Shown piece after piece: positions 11,792 to 22,516 of a stretch of DNA of 64,000 bases. The first letter of the stretch is position 1, and every line of letters starts with the position of its first letter. The translations under genes and the position numbers were made by a program. Origin of the DNA: Russula earlei. Lineage: Eukaryota; Basidiomycota; Agaricomycetes; Russulales; Russulaceae. Where the stretch lies: positions 62,001 through 126,000 of the forward strand of contig JAGFNK010000003.1 in assembly GCA_025769875.1 (NCBI GenBank). Direction: 5' to 3'. A model generated the notes under the pieces. That model saw only the letters and a list, made by a program, of their open reading frames with translations. It was not told the DNA's origin and made no database searches.

Positions 11792-13456
11792 ATGAGCACC
11801 CCCACAGCAACTGCAAATGTTGCACCCTCAAGAGGCAGCCACGCTCCCACTGTAGGAGCTGTGGGAAAAACTTACATGGGCGGCCAACACAGTTATGACA
11901 GACCACTCTTCAAAGGTGGCACAGTCATGTACACGCAATGGAAAGCTAATATAGAGGCACTGTTCAAAACAAATGGCCTGATGGAAATCATAAGAGGGAC
12001 ATACTCAAAACCAGACCCCAGCAATGACCTGAGCGGCTTCGCTGACTGGGAGCAGAAAGATCACGAAGCACATGCCCACATTTTACTGACATTAAACGGG
12101 CATGCTCTTGACACTGCCCTAGGCACTGCTGGAGCCAAACATACTTGGGACACACTCAAAAAACATTTTGCAGGGAAGGGCAAGCAACACATCACACATT
12201 TACTTATGGACCTATACCAGGTCATGTTCTCTGAAACTGAACCCATGGCTCCTCAAATAATCCAACAGTTGCATGCTGCCCAAGCCCTCAAAATTTTCAG
12301 ATACCCCATCAACGAGAAAACCCTCATTTGGATGCTAATTATTGCACTACCGGAAAAGATGGCCAAACTCAAGGCCACCCTCCACTCGACACCACCCAGC
12401 CATCTAATAGCCGAGCACATCACGGACTGCATCCTCCACAAGGAGCATCAGATCCGATTGACCAATGACACGGCCACACCTCACCATGCAAAGGCAACCC
12501 AAAAGGGAAAGGACCAGGAAGCACAGAGCGAAAAAAGCACATCAAAGTGCACTCACTGCAGACGCAGGGGGCACAATACACACAAATGCTGGAAAGTTCA
12601 TGGAAAACTGCAGGACAAAGCAACAGTGGCAGTAGCAGCTATGACTGGCACGAGTGCACACAATGCAGCGATGCTCACAACCACTGGGACTGGCACAAGC
12701 ACGCACAGCACAGTGATGCCCACACCTGCTGGGCCTGGCACAAGCGTGCGCAGCGCAGTGACACCCATGCCTGCAGACCAGCCACCAGCCAGCACTGCCA
12801 TTGCATATGTCCCCACATCCAACAACAGCATCTCATTACATCTGGCAGTCGAAGATGAGCCAATCCACACGTCCACAACCCAAGAGCAACTCCAAGCCGC
12901 CAATCTCAGAAACAGCTGGCTCCTCGACTCCGGAGCCTCAAGAATCATGACTCCCCACTCAAATTGGTTCACACATCTCACCCTGCTCGCATCGCCCATT
13001 CAAGTCGCCTTAGGCAACAATAGCACAATAACTGCCACTGGAACCGGACAAGTGCTAGTCCGGATGCGCACACGTGGCATGTGGAGTACTGCGATACTCC
13101 ACGATGTCCTGCACATACCGGACCTCAATGGAAACCTCTTATTGGTCTCCCACCTTGCTCAACATGGGGTGGAAGTGCGCTTCCAGGGGCAGACTTGTAG
13201 GATATACAATAAAGCAAACAAATTGATTTGTGAGGGAACATTACATGACAACTTATACATTAGGCCATTGAAATGCCAACACTCGAGTCAGTGTGCACAG
13301 CAATGCCACACCAACCTCTTGCGGAACGCGGCCACAAAACTGAAGCTGTGCTTACTGCACATGCAACAATCTTCCAGGCCTCCCTGGATACATTCTCTGA
13401 ACAGGTTGCAACCTGGACAGACGATAAGCTGCAGAAGAAACACACCGGTGGGCTGA
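11792..13456 (+). CDS. Copia Gag, zinc knuckle and start of Pol (protease)
   Basis: An intact 554-residue frame. The N-terminal half is a UBN2/copia-type Gag: PLFKGGTVMYTQWKANIEAL, the family YxxWK region, then HTWDTLKKHF and MDLYQV. A CCHC zinc knuckle follows (CTHCRRRGHNTHKC), then a Thr/Ala-rich spacer, then the aspartic protease motif SWLLDSGASRIMT with catalytic Asp-Ser-Gly. The end resembles the pre-integrase region (LHDNLYIRPL). No integrase HHCC or DDE is recognisable after it, so Pol breaks here. Gag itself could still be translated. Confidence 0.85.
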   Translation: MSTPTATANVAPSRGSHAPTVGAVGKTYMGGQHSYDRPLFKGGTVMYTQWKANIEALFKTNGLMEIIRGTYSKPDPSNDLSGFADWEQKDHEAHAHILLTLNGHALDTALGTAGAKHTWDTLKKHFAGKGKQHITHLLMDLYQVMFSETEPMAPQIIQQLHAAQALKIFRYPINEKTLIWMLIIALPEKMAKLKATLHSTPPSHLIAEHITDCILHKEHQIRLTNDTATPHHAKATQKGKDQEAQSEKSTSKCTHCRRRGHNTHKCWKVHGKLQDKATVAVAAMTGTSAHNAAMLTTTGTGTSTHSTVMPTPAGPGTSVRSAVTPMPADQPPASTAIAYVPTSNNSISLHLAVEDEPIHTSTTQEQLQAANLRNSWLLDSGASRIMTPHSNWFTHLTLLASPIQVALGNNSTITATGTGQVLVRMRTRGMWSTAILHDVLHIPDLNGNLLLVSHLAQHGVEVRFQGQTCRIYNKANKLICEGTLHDNLYIRPLKCQHSSQCAQQCHTNLLRNAATKLKLCLLHMQQSSRPPWIHSLNRLQPGQTISCRRNTPVG

Positions 13457-14950
13457 AGCACAAGTTGAAAGCGCCCCAGCACCCTGAGCCATCTGCTGTG
13501 CGCATCAAACTCAAAACAGGCCAATGCCTGAAGACCCTCCGATTACATGAAGGGGGTGAACCCACCAACATTGCAGAATGCGCGACCTGGACACCTCTTG
13601 ATAGGGTCTGGGCGACGCATGCCGACGCAAACCTACCCACGTGCACCTTGGATGATCTGACATCTGAAGAGGCCAGGAGTGGGACAACCCCTGACCCCTC
13701 TTGGTTGCAAGTCCTCACAACACACATGTCCACATATGCCCAGAGAAGAGACCCACCACACTGACCTGAAGGTCGCTGGTGCACACGTTCCCAGGCCACA
13801 CATATCATCAGCAGGCATACAAGCCTGCACATCTCCCCACCCCCTGCACCCTTCAACCCCACACCGTCATATCCAACGAAGGGGGCCCCACATCACACAT
13901 CAAGCACGTGATCCTCGAATTCAACAACGCAGTTGAAAGAGTTGAAAAAGGGGAAATGAGAGCGAAGTTGAGGGGGCAGCGAAAGTGGAACCAGCAGACA
14001 ATGTGGAACAGCTGCTGCATGCAAAGCTGCAAGGCATCGGAGCAGAGGACCCCCTGCCTGCTCAGCCTGAAACAGGCAGACAATGTGGAGCAGGCACCAC
14101 ACACCGAACCACAGGGCGTCATAGTGGATGCGATTCCACCTGCTCAGCCTGAAACACCACAAAGTCAGCTCACAATTCACAAGGCAGAAGACTCACCTGC
14201 GCAATCCACCATGGGACCACCAAAGCGCATCACACACGCCCTCACACCCAACCAAGGTGATGAAGCAGAGGAGCCAAATGAAGAGGAAGTGGAAATGGCA
14301 TCACATGCCAAACCGCAAGACACACAGCTGCAACACAATAACAACACACCTGAGGACCAAGCTTCCTCACAACCTGAAATGTGCCCAAAATGTGCCACTC
14401 ACACACCCATCCATGACAAGGATGCTCACCATTCCCCCATCCTGCATGAGCACCAAATGAAACATACCGAGCAGGGAAACGCAGCACACAAAAATGTAGC
14501 CATTAACCCCAAGTCCTATGCTGAGGCAACAACCCATGCAGATTCTGCCGAATGGGCAAAGGCGTGCAACAAAGAGAAACACATGTCCAAAAACATGGGC
14601 ATTCTCAAAAGTGTGCCACGCCCGCAGAACGGAGACACAGCGGGGAAGCAAAGAGACCTTCCTAATAAAGAGGGGGTCAAACCACAAAAACCAAAAATGC
14701 AAGGCCCGTGTCATCACGCAGGGACTCACCTAAGTTGAGGACAATGACCCTGACAAAATTGTGCTGCCAGAATACAGGCACCCCCTTGCACCCTGGCCCT
14801 CACCACAGAAAGGAGTCTAGCAGTCCATCAGATGGACAACAAGTCCACCTGCCTAAATGGAGAACTAACGGACAAGACCTTCTTGAAAGCGTGCCCAGGA
14901 AATAACCACCAATGCACGCGTGACTGTGCAACCCAGTATGCCCGAGGTAC
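13457..14950 (+). pseudogene. Decayed copia Pol: unrecognised segment, then start of reverse transcriptase
   Basis: Two overlapping open frames (13273-13764 and 13779-14738) are rich in His, Pro and Gln and lack integrase motifs. Near 14500-14735 the start of the copia reverse transcriptase is readable across a frame change: NPKSYAEATTHADSAEWAKA, where the family has DAxxWxxA, then KCKARVITQGLTQVED. Near 14830-14890 the motif QMDNKSTCLNGELTDKTF stands where active elements have (D/V)VxxAYLNGxL. The frame is then lost at the solo LTR. What replaced the integrase is unclear. Confidence 0.65.
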
Positions 14951-15571
14951 TGTTACCAAGTGGTTTGGGGTCTGGAAGATGCCAGAACACCTGAACTATG
15001 GACTGCACCATTTGCATCATGTGTGCATCAGATCTTGATCGTTTATGTTCATTGATATCACATTCGGAACGTGTTGATCGTATCTTTCTGAAGATGTATT
15101 AAAGAAGCAATGAGTAGCATTGCTTCTGTTCCAGATGTTCCTGTACTGCCATGTACGTCGCTTCCTTGGTTAGGAAAGTACTTATGACACCGAGATTGCT
15201 ACTAGGGAAGCACTTAATGCTTCCAGCACCGAGATCGTTTACATAGAAGCAACCTCGCTTCTATGAGCTGCTTCTTGCTTCTATAGCACCAACCAGTACT
15301 ACAGTAGCACAAAACTTATCCCTGTAGGGCTATATAAAGCCCCCAGTCTGTAGCAGTTGAGCCCTAAGCTCAACTTAGTTTGCCAATCCCAAACAGTTGA
15401 CTCCTACCCTGTCTGCAGAGCCCCTCTCATCTTGTTGCCATACTCTAGAAGGATCTAATACTCCTTCCCCTCCACGAGTATTGCTTGCTTGACTCAAGCA
15501 TATCTGCATTGGTAGGGTATGTTCATAGACGTGACCATTGATCTTATTTAAGGCACTTTGGAGCCTTAACA
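14951..15571 (+). mobile_element. Solo LTR (621 bp) nested in the copia element, copy 1
   Basis: Starts TGTTACC and ends CCTTAACA. It has the same 621-bp length and extensive identity with 55428-56048. Flanks GGTAC (14946-14950) and GGTAT (15572-15576) fit a 5-bp target duplication with one later transition. Internal features include the TATA box TATATAA (15331-15337), paired palindromes (AGAAGCAACCTCGCTTCT near 15250) and TTAAGGCACTTTGGAGCCTTAA near the 3' end. No coding capacity. The parent family is not seen in the window. Confidence 0.9.
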
Positions 15572-16090
15572 GGTATGAGCAACCACTGCCCGACCTTCCA
15601 GTGTGACTCCGGCATCCAGCCGATCTTGGTCAGACATGTCAACCCCGATTGGACCAGCAAAGCCCATTCTGGACTTCATCTTCATGTTGACAGGTGGGGC
15701 CATAAACTGGAGCCAAAAGAAGCAAGCCCCGGTTGCACCCTTGAGCACCAAGGCAGAGCACACTGCAGGCACATGCACCACTGAAGAAGCTGCCAGGCTG
15801 AGGCAACCACTCACTGGATTGGGCCAAAAGACCCATCTCCTCACAATCCCTCATGTTCATGTCGACAACCAGCCGACCATCACCATTACCAGGAACCCCG
15901 AGTTCCACGACTGCACCAGAACACACCAAGGTGTGACACCATTATCTTGCAGCAGAATGTCGACTTGCAGGGGTCCGATCTTGCCTACACTCCATCAGAA
16001 GAGCCAGTAGCCGATGTATTGAAAAAGGGTCCCAGCTGCGAGAAGCACAAAGGTCCCACAATGGAAATGGGAGAGAATGCACACCACTCG
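15572..16090 (+). pseudogene. Copia RNase H remnant and element 3' end
   Basis: Reads as the RNase H domain of copia Pol: DFIFMLTGGAINWSQKKQAP corresponds to the family FxxxGGAxSWxSKKQ, then STKAEHTAGTCTTEEAARLRQ and VHVDNQPTITI. The polymerase core between the LNGEL motif (about 14850) and this domain is absent, so about half of the reverse transcriptase has been deleted. Whether the deletion came before or with the LTR insertion cannot be told. Confidence 0.75.
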
Positions 16091-16103
16091 GGCTGAGGGG
16101 GCA

Positions 16104-16350
16104 TGTTGGACGTGCAGCCGCTAAGTGCCGCGTGAACAGACAATCCAGACCGTACATGTAAATAATTCGAATTTAGTTATTGTTCGTTTTCTCTCAGTCT
16201 TTTACACACAAGACTGAGGTCAGTACTACACCTTCCTTTACATTTCTTTATAGCTAATACTGTACATAGCCCTTATTCCATAGGTTAGCATACTAACCTG
16301 AATACAGTCTTTTACACACAAGACTGAGCCCTTATTCCATAGCTTCAACA
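16104..16350 (+). repeat. 3' LTR of the copia element
   Basis: 247 bp, preceded by the purine tract at 16095-16103 and followed by the CCCAG duplication. It differs from the 5' LTR at only a handful of bases, mostly C/T or A/G, so insertion is fairly recent. Confidence 0.93.
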
Positions 16351-16420
16351 CCCAGGTGGACTTTAATTCAGCATGTGTTACATGTATGTTACTTTTGTGA
16401 CATTTGCATTTGTGACCACT

Positions 16421-16459
16421 GAGATGGTAGTGAACTGCCGAGTTCCCAGTGGCTCACAG
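16421..16459 (-). repeat. Right terminal inverted repeat of the pogo-like element
   Basis: Perfect reverse complement of 8368-8406, followed by TA at 16460-16461. Confidence 0.92.
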
Positions 16460-16675
16460 TACTGTATGGCTACTCCCTGGATGGAAATAAGAGCAGGAAC
16501 CGGACATTTATTTAATCTGCCGCGGGGTGCCGGCAGTGGCCGAATCGAGCATCCTCGTGATTGATTCTATGGCTGAGCCCCCAGCCAGCCATCCGTTTTC
16601 TCGTTAAACGAACCGCCAGTGCGAAGATGGTGGGTCGCTCGGCCTTTCTCATCTCCTCCCTAAACCTGACTTTCA

Positions 16676-18068
16676 ATGCAGAGCGGAGACCCGTCCGAGC
16701 AGGCGACCCCAGGCAAGATCACGATAAAGGCGCCCGTCTCCGCCTCGTCCGCTGCCGCAGAGAATGTAAAAGCTTTCGTCGCCGGGGGATTCGGGGGTGT
16801 CTGTGCTGTCTCGGTTGGTTCGTCGGCTCGATATGCTATTCTGTCGGTTTATCGCATGTCTGAAATAAACACGATACATTTTCACTCGGGGCACCCGCCG
16901 CCTACCAGGCCATCCGTTTGACTTGACCAAGACGAGATTACAGACCGCCCCACCTGGGACGTATACAGGGGGCTTGGACGTCGTAAGGAAGACGCTGGCA
17001 AGGGATGGCCCCACCGGGTTATACCGTGGGGTGGTACCTCCCCTGCTGGGTGTGACGCCCATATTTGCGCTCTCATTCTGGGTACTCTCCCTCCGCTCCG
17101 AGCAATGTGTATAGTTTTGCGACCACTGACCTCGCCGGTTCGGCACAGGCATACGATGCTTCCAAGCGACTCATTCGAGTTCTCACGCCGAACCGTGCCG
17201 AATCTGCACTCACAACGGGCGAGCTCGCCACTGCGGGCTTTCTATCTGCCATTCCTACCACCCTAGTCACTGCGCCAGTGGAACGCGCCAAGGTCCTCTT
17301 ACAAGTAAGTTACCATGGCTGTTGGAATCGATATGTCCCCGAAATGCTTCGTCAAGGTACAAGGGCAAGCAGGATCTGGTACCCAGTACAAAGGCGTCGC
17401 CGATGTGATCAGACATCTATACAGAGAGGGAGGGATCCGTAGCATCTATCGAGGCACGTTTGCGACATTGGTGCGAGATGGACCGGGGAGCGCAGCGTGC
17501 GTTAGCTCACGCGTTGCCGTTTTCGCTCATCGTAATCATTTTATTTGCGCAAAAGATACTTCGCAGCCTACGAAGTCACCAAAAAAGCACTGACGCCAGT
17601 CAACGCGTCGTCTTCGGATCTCAACATCAGCCAAGTCATCCTCGCGGGCGGGACGGCGGGTGTGGCCATGTGGGCTATCGCCATTCCCCCGGATGTCAGG
17701 ATGATTCTGTTTACGTGCCCGATTTTCATGGTCCAAGGGCTGATATATGTGCGCGGTAGGTTCTAAAATCAAGATTACAGTCCGCGCCAACGGGGACATA
17801 TTCTGGCATCGTGGATTGCGCGCGAAAGACTATCGCTACGGATGGTGTGAAAGCGCTTTGGAAAGGTTTTGGACCGGCCATGGCCAGGGTGAGTCTCTGG
17901 GCTGCACTCGAAGCATTTGCATTGCTAACGTAGTTCTGTCAGGCATTCCCTGCAAATGCGGCGACGTTCGTAAGTCATAACTTGCATTGTACTCCATGCA
18001 GACAAAAAACCCCATGTTTTCAGCTCGGTGTGGAGGCTTCACGTAAACTCTTGGACGGTCTCTTCTGA
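16676..18068 (+). CDS. Mitochondrial carrier, carnitine/acylcarnitine type
   Basis: Probably exchanges acylcarnitine for carnitine across the inner mitochondrial membrane, feeding beta-oxidation. Eight exons (16676-16817, 16909-17081, 17149-17304, 17357-17496, 17556-17694, 17760-17888, 17943-17969, 18024-18068) join in frame to 316 residues, the usual length. All three carrier repeats show their signature: HPFDLTKTRLQ, APVERAKVLLQ and IPPDVLKSRLQS, each with a following G-rich motif (GLYRGVVPPLLGV, SIYRGTFATL, ALWKGFGPAM). The PPDVLKSR third repeat with GTYSGIVDCARKT fits the Crc1/CACT branch better than ornithine or other carriers. The 27-nt seventh exon (AFPANAATF) is unusually small. The thiolase at 39288 may act downstream in the same pathway. 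Confidence 0.85.
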
Positions 18069-18308
18069 GAGCGTAAAAGGGATGACACGATCACGTGGTA
18101 GCTTAGCAGGTTGGAGTTGACAGTCACCGCAATAGACGCCGTAATGCGGTTCTTTCTCTTGCACCCACTCGCAGAGCTTGAATCACTCCACATTTAATTA
18201 TAAAAAACCAGATACAATCACCGACGAACTGTTACGACATCACTTACCATCATTTTTTCTTAGCAATCCTTTCCAGTCCTTTCGTTCAAGACACAATAAT
18301 TCCAAGAA

Positions 18309-19951
18309 ATGGTGAGATCGTCTTTAGACTCCACCACAACCACAAGTGCTCCAAAAAAACGGGGCAATAAGGGACTACGCTCTTTATCCGCATCTGAGTG
18401 CGAATTTTTTCTCTCCCCGTTGAATTCGTCTGGATGACCCACTGTAGGATTGCGAAAAATGCCAAGACATTCGACACTTGGTGCTCCCACCAGAGATGCG
18501 AAGAAGTCGCATTTTCGGACTTACCCAGCGACTTTGAGGAAGCCGTTGATACTGTGTTCAATACACAGGGATGTCTTCCTGAGGAATGGCTGGACAAAGT
18601 AAGGGCATACATTATCTCTCGGATAGCACCAACCTAGATTGAACCGTTTTTCTGTCATTTTTTTAAAACTTAGTCCTCCAAATTTTACCGACGGATGAAG
18701 GCAACTTCGAGTCCTGAATTCATAGCGTTCATGGTTAGGGCCCGAAAGGAGTGTCCTCGTCTATTTTCCAAAGCCGTCCCTGCCCGGAGTAACTGTCGGC
18801 TCCTTGATGAGCTGAAGACCGTGTTTTTATCTTGGGAGCGCCTCCATCGAATGCGCTCGGCATCCGAGGACAAGATTTCAGAAGCAGATTTTGTCTCGAA
18901 CGTGTGAGTATGACGCGAGAATAAATAGTCTACACTCATAGCCACGGCAGATACGAAGGCCTACGCAGCTCTGCGCTCCGACGGTCCACATACAAGTAAA
19001 GCCCTCAAAACATTATCTTTGACCCTTGGTTGATTGGTGTTACCAGATCGAAATGGCCAATCTCACTACCACAGCCGACGGCACGGCGTGAAATCCGCAC
19101 ACAATCTATTCGGATTTTGAATGCGAAGAGCGTCGTTCCTGATGGCGTAGTCTTTGTCCCTGAAAAGGCCATCCGGAAATTGTCCCACGCCGCAGAATCG
19201 GCATTCAAGCAACTGAGGCGCAGCAGCCTCACGGGTTCCGCAGCGAAGGGAGGGGAGTCGTTCGCGACTCAGAGCACTCCATGCGTACAGCTACCGCGGA
19301 CGCCCGGCTTCCAGTTTGCCACTGCTTTCTGGGAGGACAAGAAGCCCGCGCATACCCTCCTCGAAGACGCTTACCGGCAAAACCGGATGGCCACGGCCGC
19401 CGCAGTGAGGCACCTCCATTCTCTACACGTGGAGGCACCCGTGTTCGGACTTGTGTGGTCCGATGGGACGGTCAGGGCCCACGTCGATTGGTCCGTCAGC
19501 AAGGGGGGAGGCCCGCCGGTGCGTGTGACGTCCACCGCTGTCGTCCTTTTCCTGAAGGGAACGGTCCTAACCCCATCTCTCGTGGTGATAGACTGTCCGG
19601 TCAGCGCTGTTTCCAGGCCTGAGCGGTGACGACGGTTGGGGAGAGGGGAGCCACGCCCACGAATGGAACCTGGATGAGCCAGGGGGCATCATCGACCTGT
19701 TCCTCGTACTGAAGAACGTCGATCAGTGGTCCACCGACGGGTTCCTGAAGCGTGTCGAAGTGGGGATAACCGATCTAGTGGACTCCGTGCTGAACAGAGG
19801 TTGCCCGTATCGGTCCTGGAAGAGAATTGGGACTTTCAAATCCCAAAAGGCGAAGGAAGCACAGGCAACGGAAAACTCAAGTTCGCAACCATCTGCCCAA
19901 CCGACGATAGCACGTAATACGAGGGCAAGGTGCAGAGCGCGCAAAAGCTGA
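18309..19951 (+). CDS. Conserved hypothetical protein (basidiomycete family)
   Basis: Exons 18309-18397, 18448-18598, 18674-18903, 18951-18995, 19047-19518 and 19592-19951 join in frame to 448 residues. All five introns (47-75 bp) have GT-AG ends, and the 73-bp last one is required to reach the final frame. The C-terminal half has the motif PVFGLVWSDGTVRAHVDW followed by HEWNLDEPGGIIDLFLVLKN. I recall this as an unannotated family repeated in Agaricomycete genomes. There are no signal peptide, membrane helix or catalytic motifs I can name. The last about 40 residues are polar and Lys/Arg-rich, so a nuclear role is possible but only a guess. It runs convergently with ARG2, 190 bp apart. Confidence 0.75.
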
Positions 19952-20141
19952 ACGCGGTGTACCATTTGTTATGGTGTCGAAGTCAAAGGTCTCGTTTTGT
20001 ATACAGTACATGAAGTCACGACTTCTATCCATCGTTATTAATACACGACGTTACAAATACATAACATGCTTCCTTCTGCATGACAGGAGGCTAGGAATCT
20101 TGTGCGCTAGCGTGTTTTTTTTGTTTTTGTTTTACTCCATA

Positions 20142-22104
20142 TCATTTTTTCCAACTCGAGGGCACCTTGGGGACAATGTCCGTCCACCTGGCCAATCTCC
20201 CGTGCTCCCATTCTTCTACGTATGACAGGCCCGCAGATGCACGCCGACCTTCCTCCGTCTTTAGCCGTTTTTCGGCGTCGCACCAGAAAAGGACCCAGTC
20301 GCCCATCCGTACGTGACCGGAGCTGCGCTCGAAGTACCACTTATTGACCGGATTGTTGGACCGGCTGCGCCAGACGAGATCCTTGCCCTCCCCGCGGCCC
20401 TCCTTTCCGCCATTCACGTTCGAGGAGAAAGGCAAGCCGAGGCCGTACGTCTCGTCGTGCAGCGCAACCCAGAGAAAATCCACCGTACCGTCCCCCTGGT
20501 GGCTCGGGAGAACGGCAAACTTGTCGAGGTAGACGATTGGAGTAGAGGGATCTGAGCCGGACGTTTCTCTGGTGACGATCGCGCCGGCAGCATAGTCGCC
20601 AAGGATAATGACAAAGTCGAGGTTCTCTTCCAACCGGGTATAGAAGGCGTCGCTGTCGAGCACACGTCCGAAAGATTGTTCTAATAACCGGGTCATCTTC
20701 ACTTTATCAATTTTGGCACAGTCTCGGATAACCTCCACGCTGAGACCACGGCGCAGAAGAGTGGGCGTGTTGGGTGTAAGACTCCGGTTGCCTTGGAGCA
20801 ACGCATGGGGAAGGCTGGAACTTACGGCCGGCTTGTTCGTAATCAAATTGCCGATCAGGGAACTCGGCGCTCGGTGATTTACCATGATCGCCGACGATGA
20901 AGGTGGTAGTATATAAGAAAGACACGTATGTGCCAACTCGAGATTCTGGAGCGCAGTCGGATGGGTAGCCTTCCACGATTCTTCGAAGGTATCATGGATG
21001 TGCTTGTACTCCAAGTCCAAATTGACGAGCAGATGGGGAAGGCCATACCGGGCATAGGAAGGCACGCCACCTTCCCTATTGATGATCATCAGGCGCATTG
21101 GAGTTAGGTCAACGTCAACCTCCGGACGTGTTATTGTTTCAGCCAGATTTTGGTTGCGCTCGAGCTCGGCGGCTTCAACCATGCCACGTGCCAGAGCGGC
21201 AATCACGTCGTTGGCATCTACTCTAGTCGAGCGGCAGAACGAATCCAGCGCTAGAGGGGAAAGGACTGGTATCTCTCCGGCGCGCAGTGCAAAGCGTATG
21301 GGGGCAAGATCGGACGGGAAGGCGTGTGCCTCCGGGATGGTCGCGTGCAAGTGGTCGGTGGCGGAGTCTTGGCCAGGAAAGGGTCCAAGGCGAACGACCG
21401 CTCCGAGCACAGGACGCGTTCTGGCTCCTTGTTTTTCGAGGGCTTCCACGACGCGCATAGTCTCTTCTGATATGACCTCGCGTTCACCTTCCTCACCGCG
21501 AGGCACCTGATCCTGCTCGACGACGATGACGCTAACGAGGCCGAGCTTTTGTAGATAGACCATGCCCCGGGCGATGCTATCCAGTTGGCGATCCGTGAAA
21601 GGGCCCTGTATCTTAACGAGGGCGGTCCTGTGCTGCACAGGGTCGAGGATGGACGTCACGATGGGACTGGGTTTGGGCTCTTCCACCGCGGGCTGTGCAT
21701 CGCGAATGCCTTGGTGGTCGGTGAAAACTGGAGGGGAGGAGTGTAAGGGGACCGGGACAGGGCGAGGTCGGGCACCGAAGGAGGCTAGATATGACTTTGC
21801 GTCCCTTGCAGAGGGGTTTGATCGAAGGATGGACATAATGAAGTCCTAGCCACGAGGATGAGTAAAATTTCACCCAGCGGGGTGACAGTGATGGACGAAC
21901 ATTATCGGAAGAAATATCGATGTCTTCTGTGCGATCTGGTTCGTGACGGAAGCCTTTCACTGTCTAGTAGTGGCGAGGTGAGACTACGAGAGATGATGCC
22001 GCAAAAAAAGGTGTGGTACTGACGGCATAGAAAGCGCTGAATGACTGGGCCGAACGAGATTTTGCGGCCGCAGAGATCAATTTATGTGAGGCAGGTTTGA
22101 ACAT
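20142..22104 (-). CDS. ARG2: N-acetylglutamate synthase, mitochondrial (Arg2)
   Basis: Catalyses the first step of arginine synthesis, acetyl-CoA plus glutamate to N-acetylglutamate, in mitochondria. The main exon 21845-20142 is one long frame. It shows the N-terminal kinase-like domain (ALVKIQGPFTDRQLDSIARG, VSVIVVEQD) and a C-terminal GNAT domain with VIVYLDKFAVLPSHQGDGTV and the Arg2-specific NNPVNKWYFERSSGHVRMG. A methionine at 21836 could start it, but a 5' exon 22104-21988 (MFKPASHKLISAAAKSRSAQ) looks like a mitochondrial presequence. It joins in phase across a 142-bp GT-AG intron to DFIMSIL, giving 606 residues. That intron is longer than its neighbours, so an extra small exon there is possible. 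A uORF-type attenuator, known upstream of arg-2 in Neurospora, was not found. Confidence 0.88.
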
Positions 22105-22516
22105 GCGGGGCAGGATGAAAAAAAAAGAGTGCGAAGAAGGGGATGAGTATTTATACACCCATGAGTCATGGCTGCGATTCGACTGATGGAGTTGAGCTTG
22201 GATCCGGGCGACAGCGCCTCCTACAGCTGGCGTTGAGCGCTGCGACCCATAGTAGTAAATTAAACAATCGAGTAGCACTGGTCCCATTCACGATCCTACA
22301 CCACCCTCCCGCTGTTATCGATAGCCCACTGGCACAATTGTCGCGAGACCTGGTGGGACCGGAATTGTAAATCACTGAATTCTCTGAACACTAATAGTGT
22401 AAATAGCCATTATCCTACAGGTTAGCCAACTAACCGTGATGCACAAGACCGAGCCATTGCTGGCATCCCTCTCGCTCATCAGCACGTCAATATGTGAATT
22501 TTCTGGGTGCCAAAGG
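22105..22516. other. Intergenic between ARG2 and the F-box gene
   Basis: No gene. Contains the copia LTR remnant at 22380-22460; the rest is unremarkable. Confidence 0.5.
22380..22460 (+). repeat. Fragment of a copia LTR, related to 11476-11722
   Basis: The stretch TGTAAATAGCCATTATCCTA, then CAGGTTAGCCAACTAACC and CACAAGACCGAGCC, follows the order of the 3' half of the 247-bp LTR (TACATAGCCCTTATTCCATA, GGTTAGCATAATAACC, CACAAGACTGAGCC). Both ends are lost. It is an old remnant just past the 3' end of the F-box gene. Confidence 0.6.

Larger units (their letters stand above)
11476..16350 (+). mobile_element. Ty1/copia LTR retrotransposon, internally decayed, with both LTRs
   Basis: The LTRs 11476-11722 and 16104-16350 are both 247 bp, start TGTTGG, end ACA and are nearly identical. 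The element is flanked by the perfect 5-bp duplication CCCAG (11471-11475 and 16351-16355). A primer site abuts the 5' LTR and a purine tract (GAGGGGGCA, 16095-16103) abuts the 3' LTR. Coding order is gag, zinc knuckle, aspartic protease, then remnants of reverse transcriptase and RNase H. This order, with no chromodomain and no gypsy-type RT-integrase tail, marks it as copia. A solo LTR of another family sits at 14951-15571. Confidence 0.92.
8368..16459. mobile_element. Pogo-like (Tc1/mariner superfamily) DNA transposon carrying nested LTR insertions
   Basis: The ends are a 39-bp perfect inverted repeat beginning CTGTGAGCCACTGG, at 8368-8406 and 16421-16459, each flanked by TA (8366-8367 and 16460-16461), the target duplication expected of Tc1/mariner/pogo elements. 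Inside is a decayed pogo/Jerky-type transposase (about 8938-11250). Removing the solo LTR (9596-9834), the copia element (11476-16350) and one target copy for each leaves about 3.0 kb, a normal length for an autonomous pogo-like element. It lies between the FAS1 and carrier genes and breaks neither coding region. Confidence 0.87.

Noticed and set aside
13260..13862. 200-codon minus frame inside the copia element
   Set aside because: Cys/Val-rich antisense artefact of the element's plus-strand sequence.
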